The position numbers and the translations under genes are program-made. Shown one piece after another: positions 7,225 to 15,981 of a stretch of 48,493 bases of DNA. Every line of letters begins with the position of its first letter. Within the stretch, counting starts at the first letter, position 1. The stretch is taken from positions 1 to 48,493 of the forward strand of contig JANJTP010000001.1 of assembly GCA_024711025.1 (NCBI GenBank), given 5' to 3'. Source of the DNA: Solirubrobacteraceae bacterium (GTDB taxonomy: Bacteria > Actinomycetota > Thermoleophilia > Solirubrobacterales > Solirubrobacteraceae). The notes beneath the pieces are model-generated. The model was given only the letters and a program-made list of their open reading frames with translations, was not told the origin of the DNA and made no database searches.

Positions 7225-8379
7225 ATGCCGACGCGTGACGAGATCATGAAGGCCCTCGAGGTTGTCATCGACCCGGAGCTGAGGCGCTCGATCGTCGAGC
7301 TCGGCATGGTTCGCGACATCGTCCAGCACGACGACGGCGCCGTCGACGTGACCGTCTCGCTGACGACGCCCGGCTGCCCGATCCGCAGCCACTTCGAGAC
7401 CGCGGTCGCCAAGGCCGTCAGCGGGCTTGAGGGCGTTACGCGCGTCTCGGTGACGTTCGACGTGCTCAGCGAGCAGGAGAAGGGCGACCTCCAGAAGAAG
7501 CTCGGCCGCAGCTCGCTGCCTGCCGGGGCGCTCGCCCAGGTCTCGAACGTCGTCTGTATCGGCTCCGGCAAGGGCGGCGTCGGCAAGTCGACGATAACCG
7601 CGAACCTCGCCGCCGCGCTCGCGGCCGATGGCAGGCGAGTCGGCGTGCTCGACGCCGACGTCTGGGGCTACTCGATCCCGCGCATGTTCGGCACCGGTGG
7701 GCGCCCGCCCGTCTCGGCCGAGCGCAAGATCCTGCCGCTCGAGGCGCACGGCGTGAAGGTGATGTCGATCGGCTTCTTCGTCGAGGAGGACGCCGCCGTC
7801 GTCTGGCGGGGGCCGATGCTCCACAAGGCCCTGGGTCAGTTCCTCGAGGACGTCGAGTGGGGTGAGCTCGACGTGCTGCTCGTCGATCTGCCGCCCGGCA
7901 CCGGCGATGTCGCCATGACCCTCGCCCAGATGCTGCCACTGGCGAGGTTCGTCGTCGTCACGACGCCGCAGCCGACGGCCCAGCGGGTCGCCCGCAGGTC
8001 GGCCGAGATGGCCCATCGGGTCGACCTCGACGTCGCCGGCGTGATCGAGAACATGGCCGGCTTCGTGACCCCGGACGGAGAGCGCTACGCGATCTTCGGC
8101 GAGGGCGGTGGCCAGGAGCTCGCCGACGAGCTCGACGTCCCGCTGCTCGGCAAGGTGCCGCTCACGATGCCGTTGCGCGAGCAGTCCGATGCCGGCGTGC
8201 CGCTGGTGCTCGCCGACCCGGACGATCCCGCCAGCCAGGCGATCCGCCATGTCGCTCGGGGGCTGCAGGCGATGTTCCCGGTCGAGCTGCCGGTGCTCCA
8301 GGCGACCGGTAGCCCGGGCGCCCATGGGGGGCCGGGCGAGGGGCCCACGCCGCTCGGCATGAGCCTGCCGATGGCATAA
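7225..8379 (+). CDS. mrp: Mrp/ApbC-type iron-sulfur cluster carrier ATPase
   Basis: The 384-residue product is a P-loop scaffold/carrier that delivers Fe-S clusters to apoproteins in the cytosol. An N-terminal MIP18/DUF59 domain (about 1-80, with TPGCPIRSHFE) is followed by the NBP35/ApbC ATPase with the deviant Walker A GKGGVGKST (near residue 115), DADVWGYSIPR and LLVDLPPGTGD. The CxxC of many Mrp proteins is not visible in the C-terminal part (it reads IENMAGFVTPDGERY), so cluster binding may differ. The ATG at 7225 was chosen because the DUF59 domain begins directly there; there is no Shine-Dalgarno sequence. It stands alone. Confidence 0.92.
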   Translation: MPTRDEIMKALEVVIDPELRRSIVELGMVRDIVQHDDGAVDVTVSLTTPGCPIRSHFETAVAKAVSGLEGVTRVSVTFDVLSEQEKGDLQKKLGRSSLPAGALAQVSNVVCIGSGKGGVGKSTITANLAAALAADGRRVGVLDADVWGYSIPRMFGTGGRPPVSAERKILPLEAHGVKVMSIGFFVEEDAAVVWRGPMLHKALGQFLEDVEWGELDVLLVDLPPGTGDVAMTLAQMLPLARFVVVTTPQPTAQRVARRSAEMAHRVDLDVAGVIENMAGFVTPDGERYAIFGEGGGQELADELDVPLLGKVPLTMPLREQSDAGVPLVLADPDDPASQAIRHVARGLQAMFPVELPVLQATGSPGAHGGPGEGPTPLGMSLPMA

Positions 8380-8466
8380 GGTCCCGCGGAATGGCGTAGG
8401 CGCTACGCGCACAGCGCATGCCACGCTGAAGCATCGCGCGGCAGGCGCCGATAAGCAGGGGAGAGA

Positions 8467-10818
8467 ATGGCGACCTCCGAGCACCACGACCTGCGCCGCG
8501 AGGCGCTCGACGCCGCCCGAAGCCTGACCGCCGGCGACGAAGCTCTCGTGGCGGTCCTGCGGGATCTCGAACGCGACCGCGGCCCGACGACGCAGACCGC
8601 CGATGCGGTCGTGCGTGCGCTCGCCGCCACGCTCCACGCCCGCGACGGATACGCCGCGGGACGGGCCGACGCCGTCCACGACCTCTCGATCGCGGTCGGC
8701 TCGCGGCTCGGCCTCGGCGAGCGCGAGCTCGTCGAGCTGGCGGCCGTCGCCATGCTGCACGACGTCGGGAAGATCAGCATTCCCGAGGAGATCGTGCGCA
8801 AGAAGGGCCGGCTCAACGCGGCCGAGTGGAACATGATGCGCGAGCACCCACTCGTCGGCGAGCGGATCGTCTCCTCGGTTCAGGGGCTCGAGGACGTCGC
8901 GCGAGCGGTGCGCCACGAGCACGAGCGCTGGGACGGCGGGGGCTATCCCGACGGGATAGCGGGCGAGGAGATCCCGATCACCTCGCGCATCGTCCACGCG
9001 TGCAGCGCCTGGCACGCGCTGATCAGCGCTCGCCCCCACCGCGCCCCGCTGTCGATCGAGCAGGCGATCGCCGAGCTCGGGGCGGGCGCCGGGACCCAGT
9101 TCGACCGGCGGGTGGTCGAGACGCTGCTGGCCGTCGTCGTCGAGTCCGACGTCGATCCCGCGGTCGAGCCGCCCTCGCGGCGGTCGACGAGCGTCCACGG
9201 CGACGGCGGATCGAAGCTCGAGCAGGAGCTGATCGCCCTGATCGCCGTGGCCTCCGCGGTCGCGGCCGCGAACCGGGTGGAAGAGGTCGTCGACGTCGCC
9301 GCCGAGCACGCGTGCGAGGCGATCGGGGCGTCGAGCCTGTCGATCGATCGATACCACCCCGACCAGCAGATCCTGCGGACGGTCGTCAACGTCGGCGACC
9401 TCGCCGAGGGCGAGGAGCGTCATCCGGCCGACGAGGTCTACCGGCTCGACGAGGGCCGGGTGATGCGCACCGTCCTCGAGCAGGGCGGCGTCCATTGGTG
9501 CTCCCTCGACGACGCCTCGATCGGCGAGCTCGAGCGTGGCCTGCTCCAGTCCTTCGGCAAGCACTCCTCCGTGGCCGTGCCGATCATCCGGGGCGGCGAG
9601 ACGTGGGGGCAGATCTGGGCCTCGCGGCGGGCTGATCAGCCGCCGTTCAGCGAACGCGACGCGCGCTTCCTGCACGCGATGGCGAGCCAGGTAGGAGCAG
9701 CCATCGGGCGCGCGGAGCTGTTCGCGCAGCTCTCCGAGCTGGCCCGCACCGACGGCCTCACCGGGCTGGCGAACCGGCGCGCGTTCGACGAGGCGCTGGA
9801 GCCGGCCGTGTTGGATGCGCGGGCCGCGAAGACCGACCTCGCGCTCGTGCTCTGCGATCTGGACGACCTGAAGGAGATCAACGATCACCAGGGCCACGAG
9901 GCGGGGGACGCCGCGCTGAAGACCGTCGCCGCGGCGCTCACCAGCGTCGCCGCGACGTGCGACGAGGCGCTCGTCTACCGGATCGGCGGCGACGAGTTCT
10001 GTCTGCTGGTGAGCGGCTGCGGTGCGGAGCGAGCGCGCTCGCTGGCGGGCGCCGCCGTGCGCCGTGCGGCCGCCGCGGACCCGCCGGCCGGCGTCTCATG
10101 CGGCGTCGCCGTGCTGGAGGCCGGCCGCGGCAGGCCGGCCGACCTGCTGCGTGCCGCCGACGCGGCGCAGTACGCGGCGAAGCGCTCCGGCCGTGGTCGC
10201 GTGTGCGTCGCCGGCGAGCCGTGCGAGGGCTCCGGTGCGCCGTGGCCGGGCCGCGGGCGGGCGCTGCGCGACGCCGCCGGGGATCGCGACCCGGTGGCGC
10301 TGCTCGGGGAGGTCCTGACCTTGCTCGACACGACGCTCGGCGATGCCGAGCCGGCCGACCGTCTGGCCGGGATCGTGCGGCGGATCGCGGACCGCCTCGG
10401 CGTGCCGAGCTGGTCGGTTGCGTGGCTGGCGCCCGGCGAGCCCGCTCGCGCCGTCTCCGCGGCGGGTCGCATGGGCGATCTCGGCGATCTGCGCCGTCGT
10501 GGCCCGTGGCTCACCCGCGACGACCTGCTCGACCTCGAGCTGACCCGCGAGGGCTTCGCCGAGTCGGGCGCGACGGTAGTCGGCGTCGGCGATCGCGGGC
10601 TGCCCGAGTCGCTGTCCGCGCGCATGCGCGACACCGGCTTCGAGGCCATGCTCGTCGTGGTCGCCGACGACTCGCGGGGCGCGTGGCTCGTGGAGCTCGG
10701 CGCGGACGGTCACAGCGCCTCGCTGGACCGGTTTCCGCCGGTCCTCCGGGTGCTCGTAGGCGAGGCGCTGCGTCCGCATCTGCTGGCCGTCGGGCGGGCA
10801 CGCCGGCCGGTCGACTGA
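8467..10818 (+). CDS. HD-GYP / GAF / GGDEF / GAF-like cyclic-di-GMP protein
   Basis: The 783-residue soluble protein combines c-di-GMP breakdown and synthesis modules. An HD-GYP domain comes first (about 40-215), with LHDVGK near 98 and GGGYPDGI near 158. A GAF domain (about 255-418) and a GGDEF domain (about 425-585) follow, with DGLTGLANRR and an intact RIGGDEF signature. A second GAF-like segment ends the protein (about 610-775). No RxxD inhibitory site is seen just before GGDEF. Having HD-GYP at the N-terminus and no membrane helix is unusual. GGGGAGAGA precedes the ATG. It lies just upstream of the PHA operon, which may be coincidence. Confidence 0.88.
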   Translation: MATSEHHDLRREALDAARSLTAGDEALVAVLRDLERDRGPTTQTADAVVRALAATLHARDGYAAGRADAVHDLSIAVGSRLGLGERELVELAAVAMLHDVGKISIPEEIVRKKGRLNAAEWNMMREHPLVGERIVSSVQGLEDVARAVRHEHERWDGGGYPDGIAGEEIPITSRIVHACSAWHALISARPHRAPLSIEQAIAELGAGAGTQFDRRVVETLLAVVVESDVDPAVEPPSRRSTSVHGDGGSKLEQELIALIAVASAVAAANRVEEVVDVAAEHACEAIGASSLSIDRYHPDQQILRTVVNVGDLAEGEERHPADEVYRLDEGRVMRTVLEQGGVHWCSLDDASIGELERGLLQSFGKHSSVAVPIIRGGETWGQIWASRRADQPPFSERDARFLHAMASQVGAAIGRAELFAQLSELARTDGLTGLANRRAFDEALEPAVLDARAAKTDLALVLCDLDDLKEINDHQGHEAGDAALKTVAAALTSVAATCDEALVYRIGGDEFCLLVSGCGAERARSLAGAAVRRAAAADPPAGVSCGVAVLEAGRGRPADLLRAADAAQYAAKRSGRGRVCVAGEPCEGSGAPWPGRGRALRDAAGDRDPVALLGEVLTLLDTTLGDAEPADRLAGIVRRIADRLGVPSWSVAWLAPGEPARAVSAAGRMGDLGDLRRRGPWLTRDDLLDLELTREGFAESGATVVGVGDRGLPESLSARMRDTGFEAMLVVVADDSRGAWLVELGADGHSASLDRFPPVLRVLVGEALRPHLLAVGRARRPVD

Positions 10819-11044
10819 GCCCCGCCGGGCGGCGGCGCTTCGCCCGGCGCGCCACCGCGTCGCCGGGCCGGCTGCGGCCGGGCGGTAGGGCCGGCGAGAG
10901 CCTTGGGCGAACGGTCGGGCCGAGGCGTCGGCGGGCGGACACGACCGTCTGGCCCGGCAGCGAAATCCCCCGCAATGCAACTGAGCGCTCTATGGTGGAG
11001 ACACGTCGTCGGCGGTGACAAGGAAGGCAGCCGGAGGTCGGCAG

Positions 11045-11464
11045 ATGAGCGACGCGAGCCCCGATGAGCAGGTGCGACGCCTGTACGAGGAGGCGGAGGG
11101 CCGTACGGCGGAGGCGATGGAGCAGCTCGTCGGCGGCCACGGCTTCGGCGAGCTCCTTGCGCGCACGACGGAGAACGTCGTCGCTTTGACGCGGATCGGC
11201 GCCGACGTCGGCGATCTCGTGCTGCGCAACCTGCGGATCGTCGGGCGCTCCGACATCACGCGCCTGGCGCGCCAGCTTGGGCGCACCGAGGACAAGCTGG
11301 AGCGAGTGCTCCAGGAGGTCGAGGCGCTGCGCGACGAGCTGCGTGAGCAGCACGTCGCCGGCAGCCGCCCCGCCGCGAAGGACGAGCGGCGCGCCGGCGC
11401 CGGCTCTCTGGCGGCAACGGAGCCCGTGCCGCCGGGGAGGGGCACGCGTCGGAGCGGGCGATGA
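11045..11464 (+). CDS. PHA synthase accessory subunit, PhaE/PhaR-like (inferred)
   Basis: The 139-residue acidic-then-basic helical protein has a central hydrophobic helix around LVLRNLRIVGRSDITRLARQLGRTEDKLERVLQEVEALRDEL (residues about 63-103), ending in a coiled coil. A disordered Ala/Arg-rich tail follows. Class III and IV PHA synthases need a helical partner (PhaE or PhaR) encoded next to phaC, and this gene overlaps phaC by ATGA. I infer that role from position and architecture, as the sequence is much shorter than known PhaE. GGAGG is 7 nt before the ATG at 11045, which favours it over the GTG at 11015. A -10-like TATGGT lies at 10991-10996. Confidence 0.6.
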   Translation: MSDASPDEQVRRLYEEAEGRTAEAMEQLVGGHGFGELLARTTENVVALTRIGADVGDLVLRNLRIVGRSDITRLARQLGRTEDKLERVLQEVEALRDELREQHVAGSRPAAKDERRAGAGSLAATEPVPPGRGTRRSGR

Positions 11465-12513
11465 GCGTTCTGTCCGGCCTCGCACGGCTCCCGTGGGCCG
11501 CGGTCGAGACGGCGAACATCCTGCTGACGACCGATGACGCCCGCATCGCCGTCACGCCTCGCGACCCCGTCTGGACCCATCGCAAGACGACTCTCTACCG
11601 CTACCGGTCGGCCGACCGTCGCCATGCCGTGCCGCTGCTGCTTGTCTTCGCGCTGATCAACCGGCCCCATATCTTCGACCTGCGGCCCGGCCACTCGCTC
11701 GTCGAGTTCCTGCTCTCCGAGGGGTTTGACGTCTACCTGCTCGACTGGGGCGTCCCCGACGACGAGGACGCCGACACCGGGCTCGAGCACTACGTCTGCG
11801 ATGCGCTTCCCTGGGCGATGCGCGAGGTCCTGCGCTCGTCCGGCGCCGAGGAGCTGACGCTCGTCGGCTGGTGCATCGGCGGCACGCTGTGCGCGATGCA
11901 CGCGGCGCTCGCAGGCGCCGACAGCCCGGCACGCAACCTCGTGCTGCTGACGACGCCGATCGACACGAGCGACTCGCTGTACGCGCGCTGGGTCGGCATC
12001 GATGCGTTCGACGTCGATGCGGTCGCCGACGCGTGGCCGTCCGTCCCGGGGCGCGCGATCGACTTCGCGAACAAGACGATGAAGCCCGTGACGAACTTCT
12101 GGACCGTCTACCGACGGCTGGCCGAGGGGGTGTACGACGGCACCGCGAGCCGCGAGGCCTATCAGGCGATGGCCAAGTGGGTGGCCGACAACCCACCGTT
12201 CCCGGCGCGCGCCTACCGCGAGTGGATCACATGGATGTACAAGGAGAACCGGCTCGTCCACGGCCTGCTGAGGATGCGCGGCCGGCCCGTCGACCTCGGT
12301 CGCCTGGAGCAGAACCTGCTGGTCATCACGGCCGGCGCGGATCACATCGCACCGCGCTCGAACACGGTCCCGCTGCTCGACCTGGTCGGCAGCGAGGACA
12401 TCACGCACTTCGATCGTCCGGGCGGACACATCGGGCTGATCGCGGGCTCCCGCGCCCGTCTGGAGATCTGGCCCGAGCTCGCGGGATGGCTCGCCGAGCG
12501 CTCGGAGCGCTGA
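11461..12513 (+). CDS. phaC: Class III-type polyhydroxyalkanoate synthase
   Basis: The 350-residue alpha/beta-hydrolase-fold enzyme polymerises 3-hydroxyacyl-CoA into PHA on the granule surface. The lipase-box-like GWCIGG places the catalytic Cys at 138, with Asp in AGADHIAP (294) and His in GGHIGL (323). The length matches class III/IV catalytic subunits (about 355 residues) rather than class I (about 590). The start overlaps the stop of the preceding helical protein (ATGA), so the two are probably translated together. A reductase gene follows 21 bp later, making a synthesis operon. Confidence 0.92.
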   Translation: MSVLSGLARLPWAAVETANILLTTDDARIAVTPRDPVWTHRKTTLYRYRSADRRHAVPLLLVFALINRPHIFDLRPGHSLVEFLLSEGFDVYLLDWGVPDDEDADTGLEHYVCDALPWAMREVLRSSGAEELTLVGWCIGGTLCAMHAALAGADSPARNLVLLTTPIDTSDSLYARWVGIDAFDVDAVADAWPSVPGRAIDFANKTMKPVTNFWTVYRRLAEGVYDGTASREAYQAMAKWVADNPPFPARAYREWITWMYKENRLVHGLLRMRGRPVDLGRLEQNLLVITAGADHIAPRSNTVPLLDLVGSEDITHFDRPGGHIGLIAGSRARLEIWPELAGWLAERSER

Positions 12514-12534
12514 TCCTCGGAATCGGAGGAGAGA

Positions 12535-13350
12535 ATGGTCACTCAGACAGAGCACGAAGCCGGACCGACGGGTGACAAGCTCGACGGCCGCGTCGCGTTC
12601 GTGACGGGCGGCAGCCGCGGCATCGGCGCGGCGATCTGTCACAGCCTTGCCGCCCAGGGGGCCGTGGTCGCCGCCGGCTATCACGCCGGGCGCGAGGAGG
12701 CGGAGCGGATCTGCCGCGAGCTCGAGCGGCTCGGCGTCGCCGCCTCTGCCCACCAGGGCAACGTCGGGTCGGCAGATGACTGCCGGCGCACCATCGGTGA
12801 GGTCATCGAGCGCCACGGACGGCTCGACATCCTCGTCAACAACGCCGGCATCACCGCCGACAAGACCGTGCTGAACCTGACCGACGAGGACTGGTACAAG
12901 GTGATTGCGGTGAACCTATCGGGCGCCTTCTTCATGTCGCAGGCGGTGCTGCCGCACATGCTCGAGCGCGGATCGGGCCGGATCGTCAACATCTCCTCGA
13001 TCATCGGTCAGCGCGGCAACATCGGGCAGGTCAACTACGCGGCGTCGAAGTCGGGCCTGTTCGGGCTGACGAAGTCGTTCGCCCGCGAAGCGGCCTTCGC
13101 GCTCAAGCGCGCGGGAAAGGATCAGAGCGGGCTGGGCGTGACCGTCAACACCGTGGCGCCGGGCTACGTCGAGACGGAGATGGTGCAGTCGGTTCCCGAG
13201 AAGGCGCTCGACCGGATTCGTGCGCAGATCCCGCTTGGGCGGCTCGGGCAGCCTGAGGAGATCGCTCGGGTGGTCCACTTCCTGTGCGCCGACGGCTCCT
13301 CCTACATCACCGGACAGGTGTGGGGGGTCAACGGCGGGATGGACATGTGA
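12535..13350 (+). CDS. phaB: Acetoacetyl-CoA reductase-type short-chain dehydrogenase (PhaB/FabG-like)
   Basis: The 271-residue classical SDR has TGGSRGIG (near 24-31), NNAG, the catalytic Ser in NISSI, and YAASK. It would use NAD(P)H to reduce acetoacetyl-CoA to (R)-3-hydroxybutyryl-CoA, the PHA precursor; FabG-type acyl-carrier-protein activity is the alternative. An extra 12-15 residues with KRAGKDQSG sit between the active-site helix and VTVNTVAPG compared with usual FabG proteins. CGGAGGAG lies just before the ATG. It is the third gene of the phaE-like/phaC operon; no thiolase (phaA) is nearby. Confidence 0.85.
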   Translation: MVTQTEHEAGPTGDKLDGRVAFVTGGSRGIGAAICHSLAAQGAVVAAGYHAGREEAERICRELERLGVAASAHQGNVGSADDCRRTIGEVIERHGRLDILVNNAGITADKTVLNLTDEDWYKVIAVNLSGAFFMSQAVLPHMLERGSGRIVNISSIIGQRGNIGQVNYAASKSGLFGLTKSFAREAAFALKRAGKDQSGLGVTVNTVAPGYVETEMVQSVPEKALDRIRAQIPLGRLGQPEEIARVVHFLCADGSSYITGQVWGVNGGMDM

Positions 13351-13360
13351 GCGACTCGTC

Positions 13361-13726
13361 GTGACCGATCCTGCGTCCCCGCTGGGGGACTTCATCCGCC
13401 GGCAGCGAGAGCTCCAGGAGCTCTCGCTGCGGCAGCTCGCCGATCTGGCCGGCATATCGAATCCCTATCTCTCGCAGATCGAGCGCGGCTTGCGCGAGCC
13501 GTCCGAGCGCGTCGTCGACGCGCTCGCCCGGACGCTCGAGGTCTCGGCGGACACGCTCTACGAGCAGGCCGGCCGTACGCGCCGCGCACAGGGCGACGAG
13601 AACGAGGGGGAGCCGCAGGTCGTCACCGCGATCAAGGCCGACGGCGCGCTCACTGCGCGCCAGCGGCAGGCGCTGCTCGAGGTCTACGAGGCCTTCACGG
13701 CCCGCGGGCGCCGGGGCCGAAGCTGA
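13361..13726 (+). CDS. XRE-family helix-turn-helix regulator
   Basis: The 121-residue product has an N-terminal HTH_3 domain, with LGDFIRRQRELQELSLRQLADLAGISNPYLSQIERG covering helices 1-3, then a short linker and a C-terminal helix (ALTARQRQALLEVYEAF). GTG at 13361 is the first start compatible with the domain and follows the reductase stop by 10 bp, so it is probably co-transcribed with the PHA operon. I infer a regulator of PHA genes; the phasin palindrome at 15982-16018 is a candidate target. Its last 43 bp overlap the 3' end of the opposite-strand phaC-like gene. Confidence 0.8.
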   Translation: MTDPASPLGDFIRRQRELQELSLRQLADLAGISNPYLSQIERGLREPSERVVDALARTLEVSADTLYEQAGRTRRAQGDENEGEPQVVTAIKADGALTARQRQALLEVYEAFTARGRRGRS

Positions 13727-14874
13727 GAGCGCTCGGCGACCTGAGCCATCAACGGCGTCCAGTGATCGCGTAGCGAGGCGTGTCCCATGAACAGGCCGAG
13801 ATGGCCGCCGGGGGCGATTCGCCTGGTCACCTGTGCGGGCGGGGTCGAAGCATGCTCGGCGAGCTCGAAGACCTGCGCAGGCGGCGTGATGTGGTCGGTC
13901 TCTCCGGCCAGCAGGTAGAGCGGCACCGCGATCTCCGAGAGCCTCAGCCGCCGCCCGTCGACCTCGATTCGCTCCTTGATCAGCAGGTTGTCGCGAAACA
14001 GCTTCTCGACGATCCACAGGTAGAAGCGCCCCGGGATGTCCTGGGTGTGCTTGAACCAGTCCTCGAACTCGCGGTAGCGCCGGACGTGCTCCTCGTCGTG
14101 GATGTTCGCGAGCAGCGTGATCTGGCGCTCCACCTCGTTCTGTGGGCGCAGCGCGATGAAGCCGCGGATCATCTCCTCGCCGCGCAGCACCCCGCCCCCC
14201 GCGGCGACGAGCGTCTCATACAGGGCGAGCGACCCGCCCGGTGTGCAGCTCTCCACCCAGCGGTGGATCACCGGCTCCCCGGCATGGAAATCGATGGGCG
14301 CTCCGGCGATCGTCAGCGTGTTCACGGCGTCAGGCGCCAGCGCCGCGAACATCGTGGCCAGCCAGCCGCCCTGGCAGTCGCCGACGAGGTTGACGTGGCC
14401 GCCGAGGTCGTCGACCGCGCGTCCGACGACGGCGAGGTAGTCGGCGATCCCCGCATCCTTCGTCTCGGTGCGGGCGCCGATCCAGTCGAGCGTGAAGACT
14501 CGAGGCAGCCCTGCCGCGCGGATCGTCTGCATCTGGCTCTGCTGCGCGTTGTAGTCGACGATGCACGAGTCGTGGCCGGCCTGCGGCGGCAACACGAGCG
14601 TGGGCACGACCCGCGCACGCGACCCCTGGCTGAAGTCGCGCAGGCGTGCGACGCCGGCCTCCCAGACGACCTCGTTCGGCGTCGACCACGACGGGCGCTC
14701 GCGCCGGGTCGCCGTCCGCCACCAGCGGCACGCGTCGACCACGACCTCCACCGGCGTGGCGTGACGGCGCAAGGCGCCGGCCCAGTACTCGGTCAGCCCG
14801 GTGAGCGCGCTCTCCCATGAGCCGGCCATGTCATCGACGATGATGGGCCCGACGGGAGCCGACGCGCAGGTCAT
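13684..14874 (-). CDS. PhaC-family alpha/beta-hydrolase (second PHA synthase-like protein)
   Basis: The 396-residue product has a PhaC-style catalytic set: Cys in GDCQGG (167), Asp in AGETDHITPP and His in PGGHLGLFMG. It is distinct from the class III protein encoded nearby and has no helical partner. A long N-terminal region with WWRTATRRERP precedes the hydrolase core. It could be a polymerase with other chain-length preference or an intracellular PHA thiolase/depolymerase-like enzyme. Start choice is uncertain: ATG at 14874 or at 14829 (MAGSWE), neither with a Shine-Dalgarno. It is divergent from bdhA with 31 bp between starts and overlaps the XRE gene tail to tail. Confidence 0.75.
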   Translation of the reverse strand: MTCASAPVGPIIVDDMAGSWESALTGLTEYWAGALRRHATPVEVVVDACRWWRTATRRERPSWSTPNEVVWEAGVARLRDFSQGSRARVVPTLVLPPQAGHDSCIVDYNAQQSQMQTIRAAGLPRVFTLDWIGARTETKDAGIADYLAVVGRAVDDLGGHVNLVGDCQGGWLATMFAALAPDAVNTLTIAGAPIDFHAGEPVIHRWVESCTPGGSLALYETLVAAGGGVLRGEEMIRGFIALRPQNEVERQITLLANIHDEEHVRRYREFEDWFKHTQDIPGRFYLWIVEKLFRDNLLIKERIEVDGRRLRLSEIAVPLYLLAGETDHITPPAQVFELAEHASTPPAQVTRRIAPGGHLGLFMGHASLRDHWTPLMAQVAERSQLRPRRPRAVKAS

Positions 14875-14905
14875 GACGGATATCTGATCACGGGAGGATG
14901 ACGGC

Positions 14906-15652
14906 ATGTTCACGAATCGGCGGGCCGCGCTCGTCACCGGAGCCGCATCCGGCATCGGACGGGCGATCGCGGAGCGCCTGGAAGCCGACGGGATCGATGT
15001 CCTGGCGGTCGATCTACGGCCCGACCCGGATGGGCCCGGCGTGCCCTGCGCCGCTGATCTCACGACGCGCGAGGGCAACGGCGACGCGGTCCGCGAAGCG
15101 CTGGAGCGCTTCGGGCGGCTCGATGCGATCATTCCCAGCGCCGGCTTCCAGCACGTCTCGCCGATCGGCGAGTTCGACGAGGACCGCTGGGACGAGCTCG
15201 TGGCGCTGCTGCTCACCTCGCCCTTCCTGCTGGCGCGCTACGGCTGGGATGCGCTCGCGGCGTCCGGTGCGGGGCGGTTCGTCGCGATCGCGTCGGTTCA
15301 CGGCGTCGTCGCCTCGCCGTTCAAGGCCGGCTACGTCTCGGCCAAGCACGGCGTGATCGGGCTTGTACGCACGCTCGCCCTGGAGGGCGCCGCGCACGGC
15401 ATCTCGGCGACGGCGCTGTGCCCCGGCTATGTGCGAACGCCGCTGATCGAGCGACAGATCAGCGCGCAGGCCCGCGCTCACGGGCTGCCGGAGGATCGGG
15501 TGCTCGAAGAGGTGATCCTCGAGCCACACGCGGTCAAGCGGCTCATCGAGCCGCAACAGGTCGCCGACGTCGTGGCGTTCCTCCTCGGCCCGAGCGGGGC
15601 GCCCTTCACGGGCGCCCCGCTCGTCATGGACCAGGGCTGGACGGCGCGCTGA
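14906..15652 (+). CDS. bdhA: 3-Hydroxybutyrate dehydrogenase
   Basis: The 248-residue SDR oxidises (R)-3-hydroxybutyrate to acetoacetate with NAD+, the step after PHA depolymerisation. It has TGAASGIG (11-18) and the family-diagnostic HGVVASPFKAGYVSAKHG with YxxxK, which separates 3-hydroxybutyrate dehydrogenases from FabG-like enzymes. One oddity is that the usual NNAG reads PSAG. GGGAGG lies 9 nt before the ATG. Its place in the PHA island supports a mobilisation role. Confidence 0.87.
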   Translation: MFTNRRAALVTGAASGIGRAIAERLEADGIDVLAVDLRPDPDGPGVPCAADLTTREGNGDAVREALERFGRLDAIIPSAGFQHVSPIGEFDEDRWDELVALLLTSPFLLARYGWDALAASGAGRFVAIASVHGVVASPFKAGYVSAKHGVIGLVRTLALEGAAHGISATALCPGYVRTPLIERQISAQARAHGLPEDRVLEEVILEPHAVKRLIEPQQVADVVAFLLGPSGAPFTGAPLVMDQGWTAR

Positions 15653-15664
15653 GGCGCCGCCGGG

Positions 15665-15949
15665 CTACTTGATCAGCTCGCGGGCGGCGCTCGTGTAGGC
15701 GCCGGTGAGCTCGCGCGTCAGGCCGGCGTGGGCGGACGCGGTGGAGGCGACCCAGTCGATCTTCGTCGCGCCGGCGACCTTCTCCTCGAAGTCGGCGTAG
15801 CGGGCGGCGGCCGTGTCGACGGCGTCGAGGTAGGCGGCGCTCAGCTTGCGGCCGGCGTCTGCGACCTTCTCGTTGAAGTCGAGCACGCGCTCGGCGGCCT
15901 CGGCGACCGGCTCGGCGAACGGGCTCTCGGGCTTGACGGCGGTGGCCAT
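15665..15949 (-). CDS. Phasin-like PHA granule protein
   Basis: The 94-residue protein is almost wholly helical and amphipathic, as expected of a small phasin. It has a Pro-rich start, ERVLDFNEKVADAGRKLSAAYLDAVD as a first helix and further Ala-rich heptads to the end. AAAGGAG precedes the ATG at good spacing. It meets bdhA tail to tail (12 bp apart), and its promoter carries a strong palindrome. I infer that it coats PHA granules; the family is too divergent for sequence alone to prove this. Confidence 0.7.
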   Translation of the reverse strand: MATAVKPESPFAEPVAEAAERVLDFNEKVADAGRKLSAAYLDAVDTAAARYADFEEKVAGATKIDWVASTASAHAGLTRELTGAYTSAARELIK

Positions 15950-15981
15950 ATCGGGCTCCTTTGGGGAGGGATCTACGAACC

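Noticed and set aside
15653-15664. Terminator between bdhA and the phasin gene
   Set aside because: The 12-bp gap has no inverted repeat long enough to support one.
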